This document shows positions 1 to 8,706 of a stretch of 64,000 nucleotides of DNA, piece after piece; position 1 is the stretch's first letter; each line of letters begins with the position of its first letter. The notes beneath the pieces were generated by a model. That model saw only the letters and a list, made by a program, of their open reading frames with translations. It was not told where the DNA came from and searched no databases. A program made the translations under genes and the position numbers. The DNA lies in the NCBI RefSeq assembly GCF_011207455.1, contig NZ_CP048877.1, positions 240,576 to 304,575 of the forward strand, in the 5' to 3' direction. The DNA comes from Thermosulfuriphilus ammonigenes. Its GTDB lineage: Bacteria > Desulfobacterota > Thermodesulfobacteria > Thermodesulfobacteriales > ST65.

Positions 1-839
1 AGTAACCTCTGCCGATCAGACTCCGCCCCGGAGGGAAAGGCCGGGTGGAGGCGGCCAAAATATTTCTCCGGGGCTTTTAGGACAGCCTCCATCATATTTA
101 AAGACTCAAGGGAATGTTCCAGAACATCTAAATGATGAAAAGGGGGTTGCTCGATTCCCGCCCCATCAAGAAGTTCGGGAAAGATAACCTCAAAGAGACC
201 ATCTTTCCGTAATTCGGTGACGGTCCGAGCCGCCCTTGGAGTTTCAAAGATGAGATTCAGTTCGTAGATAACCCGTTCGGCAGCCACCTGGCGTAAAGTT
301 TTCCGAAGGCAGGATATGGCCTCCAAGGTCTTGGGTTCTATCCGGAAGGAGAGCTCAGCGGCCAGGCGATGGGCCCTTAAAAGGCGCAGGGGATCCCGCT
401 TCAGGGCCTCCTTTGAGGTGGCGCGAATTGTCCTTCTGGCTAGGTCAGCAAGCCCACTGGTGGGGTCAATAATAAGGGCCCGGGAAGCCAGAAGACTCCT
501 AACCTCACAGGCCATGGCGTTTATGGTAAAATCTCGTCTTCTTAAATCCTCTTCAATGCTCTGACTTCCCTCCCGGAAGTCAGAAAAATCAAGGACCAAC
601 CCTCCTTTGACCACCCGGGCCACGCCCTCGGTCTCGTCAAGGAGGACGAAGACCCCGTTAAGCTTTTGGGCCACCTCTTGGGCCAGGGAGATGGCTCCCC
701 TGGGCACAGTAAGATCAATATCCCGCACCCTTCGCCCCAGCAGAAGATCCCTTATCGTGCCCCCGGCCAGGTAGGTAGGGGAGGGCAGGGGAAGTCTGGC
801 CAGAAGATCCCTGGTTGGAGAAGGCAGGTCAAGTTTCAT
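1..839 (-). CDS. cca: CCA-adding enzyme / poly(A) polymerase family tRNA nucleotidyltransferase, 3' part cut by window edge
   Basis: Reading the minus strand from an ATG at 839 gives about 279 residues that run off the window edge without a stop. The N-terminus carries the class II nucleotidyltransferase signature: AGGTIRDLLLG at residues 25-35, then the DxD metal-binding pair at D40 and D42. This is followed by RRDFTINAMA and RDPLRLLRAHR, the usual head and neck motifs of enzymes that add or repair tRNA CCA ends. A HHLDVLEHS stretch near the edge looks like the start of an HD-type domain. CCA addition is the likely role, mainly as repair, because the four tRNA genes in this window already encode CCA. 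A poly(A) polymerase or an A-only enzyme cannot be excluded. Confidence 0.88.
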   Translation of the reverse strand, partial: MKLDLPSPTRDLLARLPLPSPTYLAGGTIRDLLLGRRVRDIDLTVPRGAISLAQEVAQKLNGVFVLLDETEGVARVVKGGLVLDFSDFREGSQSIEEDLRRRDFTINAMACEVRSLLASRALIIDPTSGLADLARRTIRATSKEALKRDPLRLLRAHRLAAELSFRIEPKTLEAISCLRKTLRQVAAERVIYELNLIFETPRAARTVTELRKDGLFEVIFPELLDGAGIEQPPFHHLDVLEHSLESLNMMEAVLKAPEKYFGRLHPAFPSGAESDRQRL

Positions 840-840
840 A

Positions 841-871
841 ACCCAAAAATAAAGGCGGGCCCAGGCCCGCC
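841..871 (-). terminator. Rho-independent terminator downstream of the FmdB-type gene
   Basis: An 8 bp perfect GC stem (864-871 with 854-861) is followed on the minus strand by the U-rich tail TTTATTTTT. It lies between the FmdB-type stop at 896 and the start of cca at 839, so it probably separates the two transcription units. Confidence 0.7.
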
Positions 872-895
872 CCAAAAGCAAATTGACCTTTAAGG

Positions 896-1132
896 CTACT
901 TCTTTTGCTCTGTCTTCTTCTCAGACTGGCCTTCTTTCTTTTCGCCGCCTCCTTTCCGAGCATAGTCTGTGACATACCAGCCTGAGCCTTTAAGCTGAAA
1001 AGAGGTATGGCTAATGAGTTTTTTTACCGGCCCCCCACAACTCTGACAGACTTCAAGAGGCTTCTCGGAGATCTTCTGCCAGACCTCAAAGATCTGACCA
1101 CAGGATTGACACTGATACTCATAGATGGGCAT
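896..1132 (-). CDS. FmdB-type zinc ribbon protein
   Basis: A 78-residue protein starting MPIYEYQC, the hallmark of the FmdB/CxxC_CXXC_SSSS regulatory zinc-ribbon family. Two CxxC pairs (CQSC near residues 8-11 and again near 30-33) should bind one zinc. A segment [14 protein letters not shown] follows, then a Lys/Glu-rich tail. The start at 1132 is chosen because AGGAGGTG lies directly upstream; an in-frame ATG at 1156 would add a basic octapeptide and has no such site. Family members are small cytosolic proteins, originally linked to formamidase/amidase operon control; their function is mostly unproven. It lies 20 nt after the HExxH gene and is probably co-transcribed with it. Confidence 0.88.
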   Translation of the reverse strand: MPIYEYQCQSCGQIFEVWQKISEKPLEVCQSCGGPVKKLISHTSFQLKGSGWYVTDYARKGGGEKKEGQSEKKTEQKK

Positions 1133-1152
1133 GGATAGGCACCTCCTTCGCT

Positions 1153-1656
1153 TCAATTGGTGTTGAGATAAAGTCGATCGAACCTGACCATAACCCGATC
1201 AAGGTTTTTGATTTTAACTCCAGCCAGGACCTTTTTCACTATCTGATGGACCCATCTTTCTTCGGAAAAGTCTCTAAGCTCCGGAAGATGTTCAAAGCGG
1301 CTAAAGCGTACCATATGGATCAACTCATGGGTGAGGATGTAGATCAAAAATGGCAAAAGAAGACCGGGCAATCCCCCACCGGTGGCCCTCAGGATCCGCC
1401 CATCGTTTAAGGCCACTAGATAAAGACGATCTCTTGCCTCCGGAAGATTCCGGGCCTCAAAGGGAACCTGAAGGATCAAAAGCTGGGCAAAGGCCTCGAG
1501 CCCCTCTGGCCAGGAATACCGTTCAAGGGTCAGAATATCATACGGCAACCGAAGCCAATCTCTGGAGGAGAAGGCATAATAATCATGCACGGCCTCTTCG
1601 GCAATCTCTTGAGCCTCGGCCAGAAGGGTCAGATCTTCTTCCCTGAAACGGATCAT
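1153..1656 (-). CDS. Uncharacterised HExxH-motif protein (putative metallopeptidase)
   Basis: A 167-residue protein that I cannot place in a named family. It has HELIH at residues 110-114 after a short hydrophobic run, and further His and Glu residues downstream (EHLPE, EERWVHQ) that could complete a zinc site, so a minigluzincin-like fold is possible. No signal peptide is seen, so it is presumably cytosolic. It precedes the FmdB-type zinc ribbon in an apparent two-gene operon. GTAAGAG just before the ATG can act as ribosome binding site. Proteolytic activity is inferred from HExxH only. Confidence 0.75.
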   Translation of the reverse strand: MIRFREEDLTLLAEAQEIAEEAVHDYYAFSSRDWLRLPYDILTLERYSWPEGLEAFAQLLILQVPFEARNLPEARDRLYLVALNDGRILRATGGGLPGLLLPFLIYILTHELIHMVRFSRFEHLPELRDFSEERWVHQIVKKVLAGVKIKNLDRVMVRFDRLYLNTN

Positions 1657-1846
1657 CTCTTACGAGAAGCTAAAGGAACATCTTAGCTTGTCAAGTTTTT
1701 CACTTACCAAAAATAGTTATCTTTTTCACACTTCATATTGGCATTTTCGATAGCCTTTATTAGTTTTTTAAATTAAAAATTATCTTGTTAACTAAATGTG
1801 GTTTTGCTAAGTTTTGCCTAAATAAATTTTATAAGGAGGTCTTTTT

Positions 1847-3049
1847 ATGAGGAGGTCGTTTCTTTTCGCCCTTATCTTTTTGTTATGGGCTAGTCCTGGT
1901 TTTTCAAAGTTAACCTTTCCCAACAAACCTATCGATGATTTCGAAACTTTTGTTAAAACCTATGACTCCAAACGTTGCATGGAGTGCCATGAAGACATTT
2001 ACAACGAGTGGAAGGAGTCTTTCCACTCCCGGTCCATGGTTTCCTCCATCAAGGGAATAGCCAATTTCTTCACCGTCGGTGTCCCCAAGGAGTGGGAAAA
2101 GCCCCTTAATAAGCAGGAAATTCTCAAGTGTCTTGATTGTCACCTGCCCCAGATCAAATACGCTACCGAACGTCTGGCCTTAGAGATTGCCGGCTACATG
2201 ATTGACGCCAAAACGGCCAAGGGGGCCAAGAAGGAGAAGGCCATTGCCAAACTGAAGCAGCTCAACATCACCTGCTATGGCTGCCATAACATCAAGGCTG
2301 CCGGTACCGCCCCCGGGATCACCGGTCATATCGACCCCAATATTATTTTTACCGGTGGTGAGGGTGATTCTGACGCCCACGAGACCGAACATGCCCCCAT
2401 CTTTAAGCGGTCCTTTTTCTGCACTCAGTGTCACGGCGTCTATATCTCTCCCGATGGTGAGAGCACTATGTGCAACACCCTCTCCGGTAGTTATGTTCAC
2501 AACTATATTGGTCAGGGAGGTCGTGAGACCTGTCAGGACTGCCACATGAAGAAGAAAAATCGTGGCCACCGGATGCCCGGAGGACACGATCTAGAGATCG
2601 TTAAAGAGGGTATCGAGTTCCAGGCGGAGATAAAGGGTTTTCGTTACGGAATCGGTAAGTGGATTCCGGCGGGCAACGTGGAGGTCTTTTTGACCAACAA
2701 GGCCGGCCATCGCATCCCCGATGGGTGACTGTGGTCTGGCAAGGTGGTCCTGGAAGTGACCGCCAAAGATACCAAGACCGGTAAGATCCTCTACAAAGAC
2801 GAGAGAAAATACTTCGAGATCGGGCTCGACCTTGATGGTTACATGCGGTACGGAGCCTGGCAGATCAAAGAAATTGTTGATCTCACCCTCCAGCCCTTAA
2901 AGACCCAGCACGAGCGCTTCTTCTTTGTCCTGAACAAGGGCGTGGAAGAGGCCGAGGTCACCGTCAACGTTTACTACTACATAAGCGGGAAAAAGGGTGA
3001 CCTCATCTACCAAAAGAAAAAGATCCTAAGCTACAAAGAGCCCGAATAA
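1847..3049 (+). CDS. Five-haem c-type cytochrome with in-frame TGA at codon 294 (candidate selenoprotein or nonsense pseudogene)
   Basis: A strong AAGGAGG site precedes the ATG, and residues 1-20 form a signal peptide, so the protein is exported. Five CxxCH haem sites are visible: CMECH, CLDCH, CYGCH, CTQCH and CQDCH. The frame is open for 293 codons, meets TGA at 2726-2728 right after AGHRIPDG, and stays open in the same frame for 106 more codons to TAA at 3049. The downstream part (VVLEVTAKDTKTGK, then a long beta-rich stretch) looks like the rest of one C-terminal domain, not a new gene: it has no ribosome binding site or good start. A SECIS-like hairpin lies at 2743-2764. Options are selenocysteine at position 294, a recent nonsense mutation, or a sequencing error. 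Periplasmic or extracellular electron transfer is the likely role. A strong terminator follows. Confidence 0.75.
2743..2764 (+). promoter_or_regulatory. SECIS-like hairpin downstream of the in-frame TGA
   Basis: A 7 bp stem (2743-2749 with 2758-2764, one G-U pair) closes an 8 nt loop, CTGGAAGT. The loop GG pair lies 24-25 nt after the TGA, inside the spacing known for bacterial SECIS elements. An extra C-G pair with a bulged U would shrink the loop to TGGAA. GC-rich coding DNA often forms such hairpins, so this is suggestive only. Confidence 0.4.
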
Positions 3050-3065
3050 AGCTTAAAGATAAAAA

Positions 3066-3098
3066 GAAAGGGGGGGCATTGGCCCCCCTTTCTTTTTT
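3066..3098. terminator. Bidirectional terminator between cytochrome and histidine kinase genes
   Basis: A 10 bp stem (GAAAGGGGGG paired with CCCCCCTTTC) is followed by TTTTTT on the plus strand. The minus-strand side is also U-rich. It sits between two convergent genes, so it probably ends both transcripts. Confidence 0.85.
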
Positions 3099-3110
3099 CA
3101 GGGCAAAGCC

Positions 3111-4229
3111 TTACAGGTCTAAAGGAAGACAGACGTGGAAGCTGGCCCCTCCCTCAGGACGGTTGTGAACCTCTATCAGCCCTCCCATTTCCTCCACTAG
3201 GCGAGCAGCAATGGAAAGCCCCAGACCGCTTCCCTTATCTCTGGTGGTAAAGAAGGGGTTGAATATTCTATCTAAGACCTCCTCGGGGATGCCCGGCCCG
3301 GTGTCTTCTACATCTATTAGACAATAGGCCCTCTTTCCCCGCTGAACCTTACGGCAAGAAACCCTCACTTCTCCCGCAGGGGAGACGGCCTGAATGGCGT
3401 TCAGGATAAGGTTCATAAGCACCTGGGCCAGTTGATTTTTATCCACCCGGACAATATGCCCCTGGCACGAACCCTGAACCAAGGCCACCCCGGATTTGCG
3501 GGCCTGAGGCTCCATGAGCTCTAAGACCTCCTCGATGACAGTAGAGGCACTCACTAGGCTAGGAGACAGGGGCCTTGGCCTGGCAAAAGAGAGAAAACGA
3601 TCCAGGATTTGATTAAGGCGGCTAATTTCTTTGATAAGAATTTCCACCATCCGCCGCCTGGGCGATTGAGGTGGAATCTCATCGGAGATGATCTCCGCCG
3701 CTCCCTTAAGGGAGGCCAGAGGATTTTTTATCTCGTGGGCCAGACCAGCGGTAAGCTCTCCCAAGGCCTGGAGCTTCCCAGAACGGATAAGCTGTTCTTC
3801 CATAATCTTCATCTCCTCCAGGGCCTCGGCCAGTTGTCGGGCAATCTCCTCCTGACGGCGACGCTCCCGATGCTCACGATCAGCCAGAACCCCCACCACA
3901 GCTCCAACCACATTGTAGAGAAGGATCTCCAAAAACTTCTCCGTAGGAGGGGCCGGATCGTGGTGTAGCAGGTGGGAGAAGGCGTGGGGAAGATAGACAA
4001 GGGAAGTGACCACAGCCGCTCCCAGGGAGCCCTTAAGGCCAAAAATAAAGCCTCCGGCGATAATGGGCAGATAGTAGAGACGACGATAGATGTCATGGAG
4101 CCAGGAGATGGATGGGGCTGTGCCGTAGTGAAGAATAGTGATCAAAAGAATCGGCAACCAGAGGTAGATCCAGGCCGGCCGACTCAGGATCCACCCCAGA
4201 GAGCGGGGATCATTTACCCTTTTCATCAC
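3111..4229 (-). CDS. Membrane-bound NtrB/ZraS-like sensor histidine kinase of the cus operon
   Basis: A 372-residue protein with three to four membrane segments in the first 115 residues (roughly 20-35, 52-68, 68-85, 100-116) and no large periplasmic sensor. A coiled linker follows, then the dimerisation and phosphoacceptor motif GLAHEIKNPLAS with His165. The ATPase domain has an N box (NLILNAIQA), DTGPGIPEE, FFTTRDKGSGLG and a final GLSIA helix. It is the last gene of the minus-strand cusCBA-regulator run and its start overlaps the response regulator by 20 nt, so the two are surely partners. Metal or envelope sensing is inferred from the operon and from ZraS/ZraR-type systems. Confidence 0.88.
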   Translation of the reverse strand: MMKRVNDPRSLGWILSRPAWIYLWLPILLITILHYGTAPSISWLHDIYRRLYYLPIIAGGFIFGLKGSLGAAVVTSLVYLPHAFSHLLHHDPAPPTEKFLEILLYNVVGAVVGVLADREHRERRRQEEIARQLAEALEEMKIMEEQLIRSGKLQALGELTAGLAHEIKNPLASLKGAAEIISDEIPPQSPRRRMVEILIKEISRLNQILDRFLSFARPRPLSPSLVSASTVIEEVLELMEPQARKSGVALVQGSCQGHIVRVDKNQLAQVLMNLILNAIQAVSPAGEVRVSCRKVQRGKRAYCLIDVEDTGPGIPEEVLDRIFNPFFTTRDKGSGLGLSIAARLVEEMGGLIEVHNRPEGGASFHVCLPLDL

Positions 4230-5583
4230 GTTTAAGGGGTATTTGATACTTTTCTATCCGGTAAAGGAGTACATGGCGGGGAATACGCAGGAAGCGGGCT
4301 GTCTGGCTCTGATTGTAGTTGTTCATCTCCAGGGCCTTAATGATAACCTCCTTTTCAATGTCCAGCAGGGAGATCCCCTCGGGAGGAAGGCTGATTCCGG
4401 TTGAGGCAAGGTTAGACATTGGGGCCTCAAGGTCTAGATAATCGAGAAGTTCTTCGGTGATCTCTTCCCCTTCGGCCAAAAGGACCATCCGCTGACAGAT
4501 GTTCTCCAGCTCCCGAACGTTACCCCGCCAGGAAAGGCCCTTTAGGCGATTCATTACTGCCGGAGAGATTCGCCACCGACGACCTGGACCATAGACCTTC
4601 AGAAAATGCCTTATAAGGACGGGGATATCCTCAGGACGTTGCCTAAGAGGTGGTATCCGAATGGGAAAGACGTTCAGACGAAAGTAAAGGTCCTCTCGAA
4701 AGGCCCCCTCTTTGACCATCTTTTCCAGATCTCGATTGGTGGCCGCGATGATCCTGACATCTACCGGTCGGGGGCCCTCGGCTCCCAAAACGTCGATGGT
4801 GCGTTCCTGAAGGACCCGAAGAAGTTTGACCTGAAGCTCCAGAGGAAGCTCGGCTATCTCATCCAGGAATATGGTTCCCCCGTTGGCCAGTTCAAAGCGC
4901 CCTTTCTTGTCTCGATCGGCCCCGGTAAAGGCTCCCTTCCTGTAGCCGAAGAGCTCAGACTCAAGGAGATCTCGGGGGATAGCTCCGCAATTTATAGCTA
5001 CAAAGGGCCCTCTGGCCCGGGGGCTCTGGTGATGTATGCGCCGGGCCAGAAGCTCCTTGCCTGTCCCAGACTCCCCCAAAATAAGAACTGTCGCCTCATA
5101 GGCAGCTACCTTGTCAGCCAGGGCCACCACTTTCTCCATGGCCCTGGACTGAAAAACAAGCTCCGGAGGGCCTCCGGCCAGCTGTTGCCTGAGATCCTGG
5201 ACTTCTCTTTTGAGCCTAAAGTGCTCTAGGGCCTTTTTGACCACCAGCTTGAAGTGGTCCCGTTCACAGGGTTTGGGGAGAAAGTCGTAGGCCCCCTCCT
5301 TCATTGCCTGGACAGCCGTAGCAATATCCCCAAAGGCGGTGATAACCACCACCGGGACTTCAGGAGAACGCTGCTTGATCGAACGGAGGACCTCCATTCC
5401 GTCAGCTCCAGGCATCTTAAGATCCGTAATAACCAGCTGGTAGTCTTTTTTGAAAAAGAGGTTCAGCCCTTCGTGGCCATCTCGGGCCACGTCAACCTCA
5501 AGGCCCTCCTCCTGGAGGTTGAAGAGCATTACCTCCCGGAAGCTCTCATCGTCGTCGATCAGAAGGACCCTTGCCTTCACCAA
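4210..5583 (-). CDS. NtrC-family sigma-54-dependent response regulator of the cus operon
   Basis: A 457-residue protein with three domains. The receiver (1-120) has the acidic pocket at D10-D12, phosphoacceptor D54 in ITDLKMPG and K104-like FLPKP. The AAA+ domain (about 140-380) has Walker A GESGTGKE, the sigma-54 contact loop GAFTGA and Walker B FLDEIAEL. A C-terminal Fis-type helix-turn-helix (NNYNQSQTARFLRIPRHVL) follows. It lies 24 nt after cusA and overlaps the kinase gene. A sigma-54-like promoter at 11512-11527 with a palindrome about 50 bp upstream lies in front of cusC, so this protein probably activates its own operon when metal is sensed. Confidence 0.92.
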   Translation of the reverse strand: MVKARVLLIDDDESFREVMLFNLQEEGLEVDVARDGHEGLNLFFKKDYQLVITDLKMPGADGMEVLRSIKQRSPEVPVVVITAFGDIATAVQAMKEGAYDFLPKPCERDHFKLVVKKALEHFRLKREVQDLRQQLAGGPPELVFQSRAMEKVVALADKVAAYEATVLILGESGTGKELLARRIHHQSPRARGPFVAINCGAIPRDLLESELFGYRKGAFTGADRDKKGRFELANGGTIFLDEIAELPLELQVKLLRVLQERTIDVLGAEGPRPVDVRIIAATNRDLEKMVKEGAFREDLYFRLNVFPIRIPPLRQRPEDIPVLIRHFLKVYGPGRRWRISPAVMNRLKGLSWRGNVRELENICQRMVLLAEGEEITEELLDYLDLEAPMSNLASTGISLPPEGISLLDIEKEVIIKALEMNNYNQSQTARFLRIPRHVLLYRIEKYQIPLKRDEKGK

Positions 5584-5607
5584 AAGTCGGCCCCCGATAA
5601 AAAGTCT

Positions 5608-8600
5608 TTATTTGAACTTAAACCGTTTCCAGACAAAGTAAACGGCCGGAAGAATAACCAGGGTAAGGATAGTAGAAGAGATCAGCCCTCCGACCATCGG
5701 AGCAGCAATACGTTTCATTACCCGGGTGCCAGTCTCGGTGCCAAACATAATGGGCAAAAGACCAATGGTAGTGGTGGAGACAGTCATCAGCTTGGGACGG
5801 ACTCTTTCCACCGCCCCCTCAATGACCACTTCCTTAAGATCGGCAATTCCTTTAAGAAGCCCTTTTTCCCGGCGTCTTTCATAGGCCTCATCCAGATAGA
5901 CAAGCATAACCACACCGGTTTCCGCAGCCAGACCGGCCAGGGCGATAAAGCCCGCGGCTACCGCTACCGAAAGATTGTAACCCGCCAGCCAAAGTAGCCA
6001 GACACCACCTACCAGGGCAAAGGGAAGGGCCAGCAGGACGATCATGGTCTCGGTCAGGTTCCGGAAGTGGATAAAGAGAAGGACAAAAATGATGGCCAAG
6101 GTTATGGGGATAACAATAGCCAGTTTGGAGCGAACCCTCTCCATGTATTCATACTGCCCGGACCAGACCATGGAGACTCCAGAGGGGAGCTTGATGTTTT
6201 CGGCTACCAATTTTTTGGCCCGAGCCACAAATCCGCCGATATCTGAGGTCTTAAGGTCAACATATATCCAGGCCGTCCGGCGAGCATTTTCACTCTTTAT
6301 GGCTGGAGGGCCTTTAACTACCTTGATATCTGCCACCTCTCCCAAAGGGACCGTAAAGCCCAGGGGAGTAGGCACGGCAAGCTCACGCAATTTATCAAGA
6401 TTATCTCTTAACTCTCGCGGGTAACGAACATTTACTGGATATCTTTCTAGGCCTTCCACCGTCCAGGTGACGTTCATTCCCCCCAGGGCACTGCGGATAA
6501 CCTCCTGAATATCGGCTACCGAAAGGCCAAATCTGGCCGCCTCCTCCCGACGGATATCGATATCGATGTAATTACCTCCCACTACCCGTTCAGAATATAC
6601 TGAAGAGACCTCGGGCATCTGCCGCAAAAGGGCCTCTATCTCCTGGCCCACCTGAGAGAGCTTGGTCAGATCGTCTCCAAGAAGCTTTATCCCCACCGGG
6701 GTCTTGATACCTGTGGCCAGCATATCGATCCGGGTCTTGATAGGCATTGTCCAGGCGTTGGTTAGCCCGGGAAACTGAACCATCTCATCAAGCTCTCTGA
6801 TTATATCCTCAATGGTTTTGCCCTCAGGCCACTCCTCTTGAGGCTTAAGGATGATGGTTGTCTCGATCATGGAAAGGGGAGCCGGATCGGTAGCCGTTTC
6901 GGCCCGGCCTATCTTACCCCAGACATGGGCCACCTGGGGATGGGAGGCAATAATCTTGTCGGTTTGCTGAAGGAGTTCCCGGGCCTTGGTGATACTTATC
7001 CCTGGCGGAGTGGTGGGCATGTAAAGGAGATCTCCCTCGTTAAGGGGGGGCATAAACTCCGAACCCAGGCGCTGATAAGGGAACCAGGTGATCACGAGAA
7101 TTATAACGGCCACGGCAATGGTCAGCCAGGGGAAGCGAAGCACGGCCCTTATTATCGGCCGATAAAGACCGATAAAAAGCCGGCTTAAGGGATTCTTTTT
7201 CTCCGATATGACCTTCCCCCGAACAAAATAATACATAAGTACCGGAACCACGGTTACCGCCAAGACAGAGGAGGCGGCCATGGCAAATGTTTTAGTAAAG
7301 GCCAGGGGTCTAAAGAGACGCCCCTCCTGCTGTTCCAGAAAAAAGATGGGAAAGAAGCTGATGGTGATGATCAAAAGGGAGAAGAACAAAGCCGGGCCCA
7401 CCTCCTGGGTGGCCTTAAGGACCAGATCAAAATGACTGGCCCCGGGTTCCCGCTCCCGATACTTATGAAGATTTTCCACCATCACCACGGAGGCATCCAC
7501 CATGACCCCAATGGCAATGGCGATTCCTCCGAGGCTCATAATGTTGGCGTTTATTCCCAGAATATACATGAGCAAAAAGCTAATGAGGATCCCCGCCGGC
7601 AGGGTAAATACGGCCACCAGGGCCGAAGGGAGATGTAGAAGAAAGACGGCACAGATGATGGCCACAACGATAATTTCCTCGGTGAGTTTGCTTTTCAGGG
7701 TGTCTATGGCCCGATAAATAAGCCCGGAACGATCGTAGGAGACCTGGATCTTTACCCCTTCAGGGAGCCCGGCCTTGAGTTCCTCCAGCCGGGCCTTGAC
7801 CCGCTTGATAACCTCAAGGGCATTTTCCCCGTAGCGGATCACCACGATACCAGAGACAGCCTCTCCCTTGCCGTCGATGTCAATAACCCCCCGCCTGATC
7901 TCCGGCCCCAGGTGTATCTGGGCCACCTGGGAGAGGAAGATCGGGGTGTTGCTCTGGGGATCAATTCCCACGGGTATCTTTTTAAGATCGTCCAAAGAGC
8001 GGATATAGCCCTTCCCCCGAACCATAAACTCCGTCTCTCCCATCTCCAGGAGCCGGCCTCCGACATCCAGATTGGCCCGACGAATAGCCTGATTTACCTG
8101 GCTCAGGGTGAGGCCAAAGACGCGAAGTTTTTCGGGGTCTATCTCTACCTGATACTGCTTGATATAGCCGCCAGCACTGGCCACCTCCGCCACTCCCGGC
8201 AGGCTCATCAGCTCATAGCGAAGATACCAGTCTTGAATGGAGCGAAGCTGGGCCAGGTCGTGGCGATCTGAAGTCAGGGTATAGATGAACACCCAGCCCA
8301 CCCCTGTGGCATCAGGGCCCAGCTGGGGAGAGACTCCAGGGGGAAGCTTTCCCTTGACAAAGTTAAGGTATTCCAACACCCGAGAGCGGGCCCAGTAGAG
8401 ATCTGTGCCGTCCTCAAAGATCACATAGACCAAGGAAAAACCAAAAAAGGAATAGCCCCTAACATTTTTGGCATAGGGCACCGAGAGCATAGCCGTGGTC
8501 AAAGGGTAGGTAACCTGGTCTTCCACCACCTGGGGGGCCTGCCCGGGATACTCGGTATAGATGATCACCTGGACATCGGAAAGGTCAGGAATAGCATCCA

Positions 8601-8706
8601 CCGGGGTGTGCCACATGGCCCAGGCCCCCAGGGCCACGAAGATAGCCGTAAGGAGGATTACCAGAAGACGATTTTCGAGGCTCTTTTGGATGATCCAGTT
8701 GATCAT
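5608..8706 (-). CDS. cusA: CusA/CzcA-type heavy-metal efflux RND transporter
   Basis: About 1,032 residues, normal for HME-RND pumps. MINWIIQKSLENR at the start, DAIPDLSDVQV, the large periplasmic loops and the membrane motif GVMVDASVVMVEN all match CusA/CzcA inner-membrane proton-driven metal exporters. The start at 8706 (ATGA overlapping the stop of cusB) is preferred over the upstream in-frame GTG/ATG frame starting at 8757, since MINWII is the conserved N-terminus and GGAG lies just before it. Substrate is more likely Cu(I)/Ag(I) than Co/Zn/Cd, judged by the partner CusB with HMBD domains and by separate copper genes at 48543, but this is inference. Confidence 0.93.
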   Translation of the reverse strand: MINWIIQKSLENRLLVILLTAIFVALGAWAMWHTPVDAIPDLSDVQVIIYTEYPGQAPQVVEDQVTYPLTTAMLSVPYAKNVRGYSFFGFSLVYVIFEDGTDLYWARSRVLEYLNFVKGKLPPGVSPQLGPDATGVGWVFIYTLTSDRHDLAQLRSIQDWYLRYELMSLPGVAEVASAGGYIKQYQVEIDPEKLRVFGLTLSQVNQAIRRANLDVGGRLLEMGETEFMVRGKGYIRSLDDLKKIPVGIDPQSNTPIFLSQVAQIHLGPEIRRGVIDIDGKGEAVSGIVVIRYGENALEVIKRVKARLEELKAGLPEGVKIQVSYDRSGLIYRAIDTLKSKLTEEIIVVAIICAVFLLHLPSALVAVFTLPAGILISFLLMYILGINANIMSLGGIAIAIGVMVDASVVMVENLHKYREREPGASHFDLVLKATQEVGPALFFSLLIITISFFPIFFLEQQEGRLFRPLAFTKTFAMAASSVLAVTVVPVLMYYFVRGKVISEKKNPLSRLFIGLYRPIIRAVLRFPWLTIAVAVIILVITWFPYQRLGSEFMPPLNEGDLLYMPTTPPGISITKARELLQQTDKIIASHPQVAHVWGKIGRAETATDPAPLSMIETTIILKPQEEWPEGKTIEDIIRELDEMVQFPGLTNAWTMPIKTRIDMLATGIKTPVGIKLLGDDLTKLSQVGQEIEALLRQMPEVSSVYSERVVGGNYIDIDIRREEAARFGLSVADIQEVIRSALGGMNVTWTVEGLERYPVNVRYPRELRDNLDKLRELAVPTPLGFTVPLGEVADIKVVKGPPAIKSENARRTAWIYVDLKTSDIGGFVARAKKLVAENIKLPSGVSMVWSGQYEYMERVRSKLAIVIPITLAIIFVLLFIHFRNLTETMIVLLALPFALVGGVWLLWLAGYNLSVAVAAGFIALAGLAAETGVVMLVYLDEAYERRREKGLLKGIADLKEVVIEGAVERVRPKLMTVSTTTIGLLPIMFGTETGTRVMKRIAAPMVGGLISSTILTLVILPAVYFVWKRFKFK

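Noticed and set aside
1771-1790. Sigma-54-like TGGC...GC before the cytochrome gene
   Set aside because: The spacing between GG and GC is 11, not 10, so it does not meet the sigma-54 rule.
2744-3049. Separate 101-residue gene starting at GTG 2744
   Set aside because: It has no Shine-Dalgarno site and is in the same frame as the cytochrome; it reads as the rest of that protein after the TGA.
4606-5997. Long plus-strand open frames (207 and 247 codons) opposite the response regulator and cusA
   Set aside because: They are mirror frames of strongly coding minus-strand genes with intact motifs; they have no family signature or ribosome binding site and arise from GC-rich codon use.
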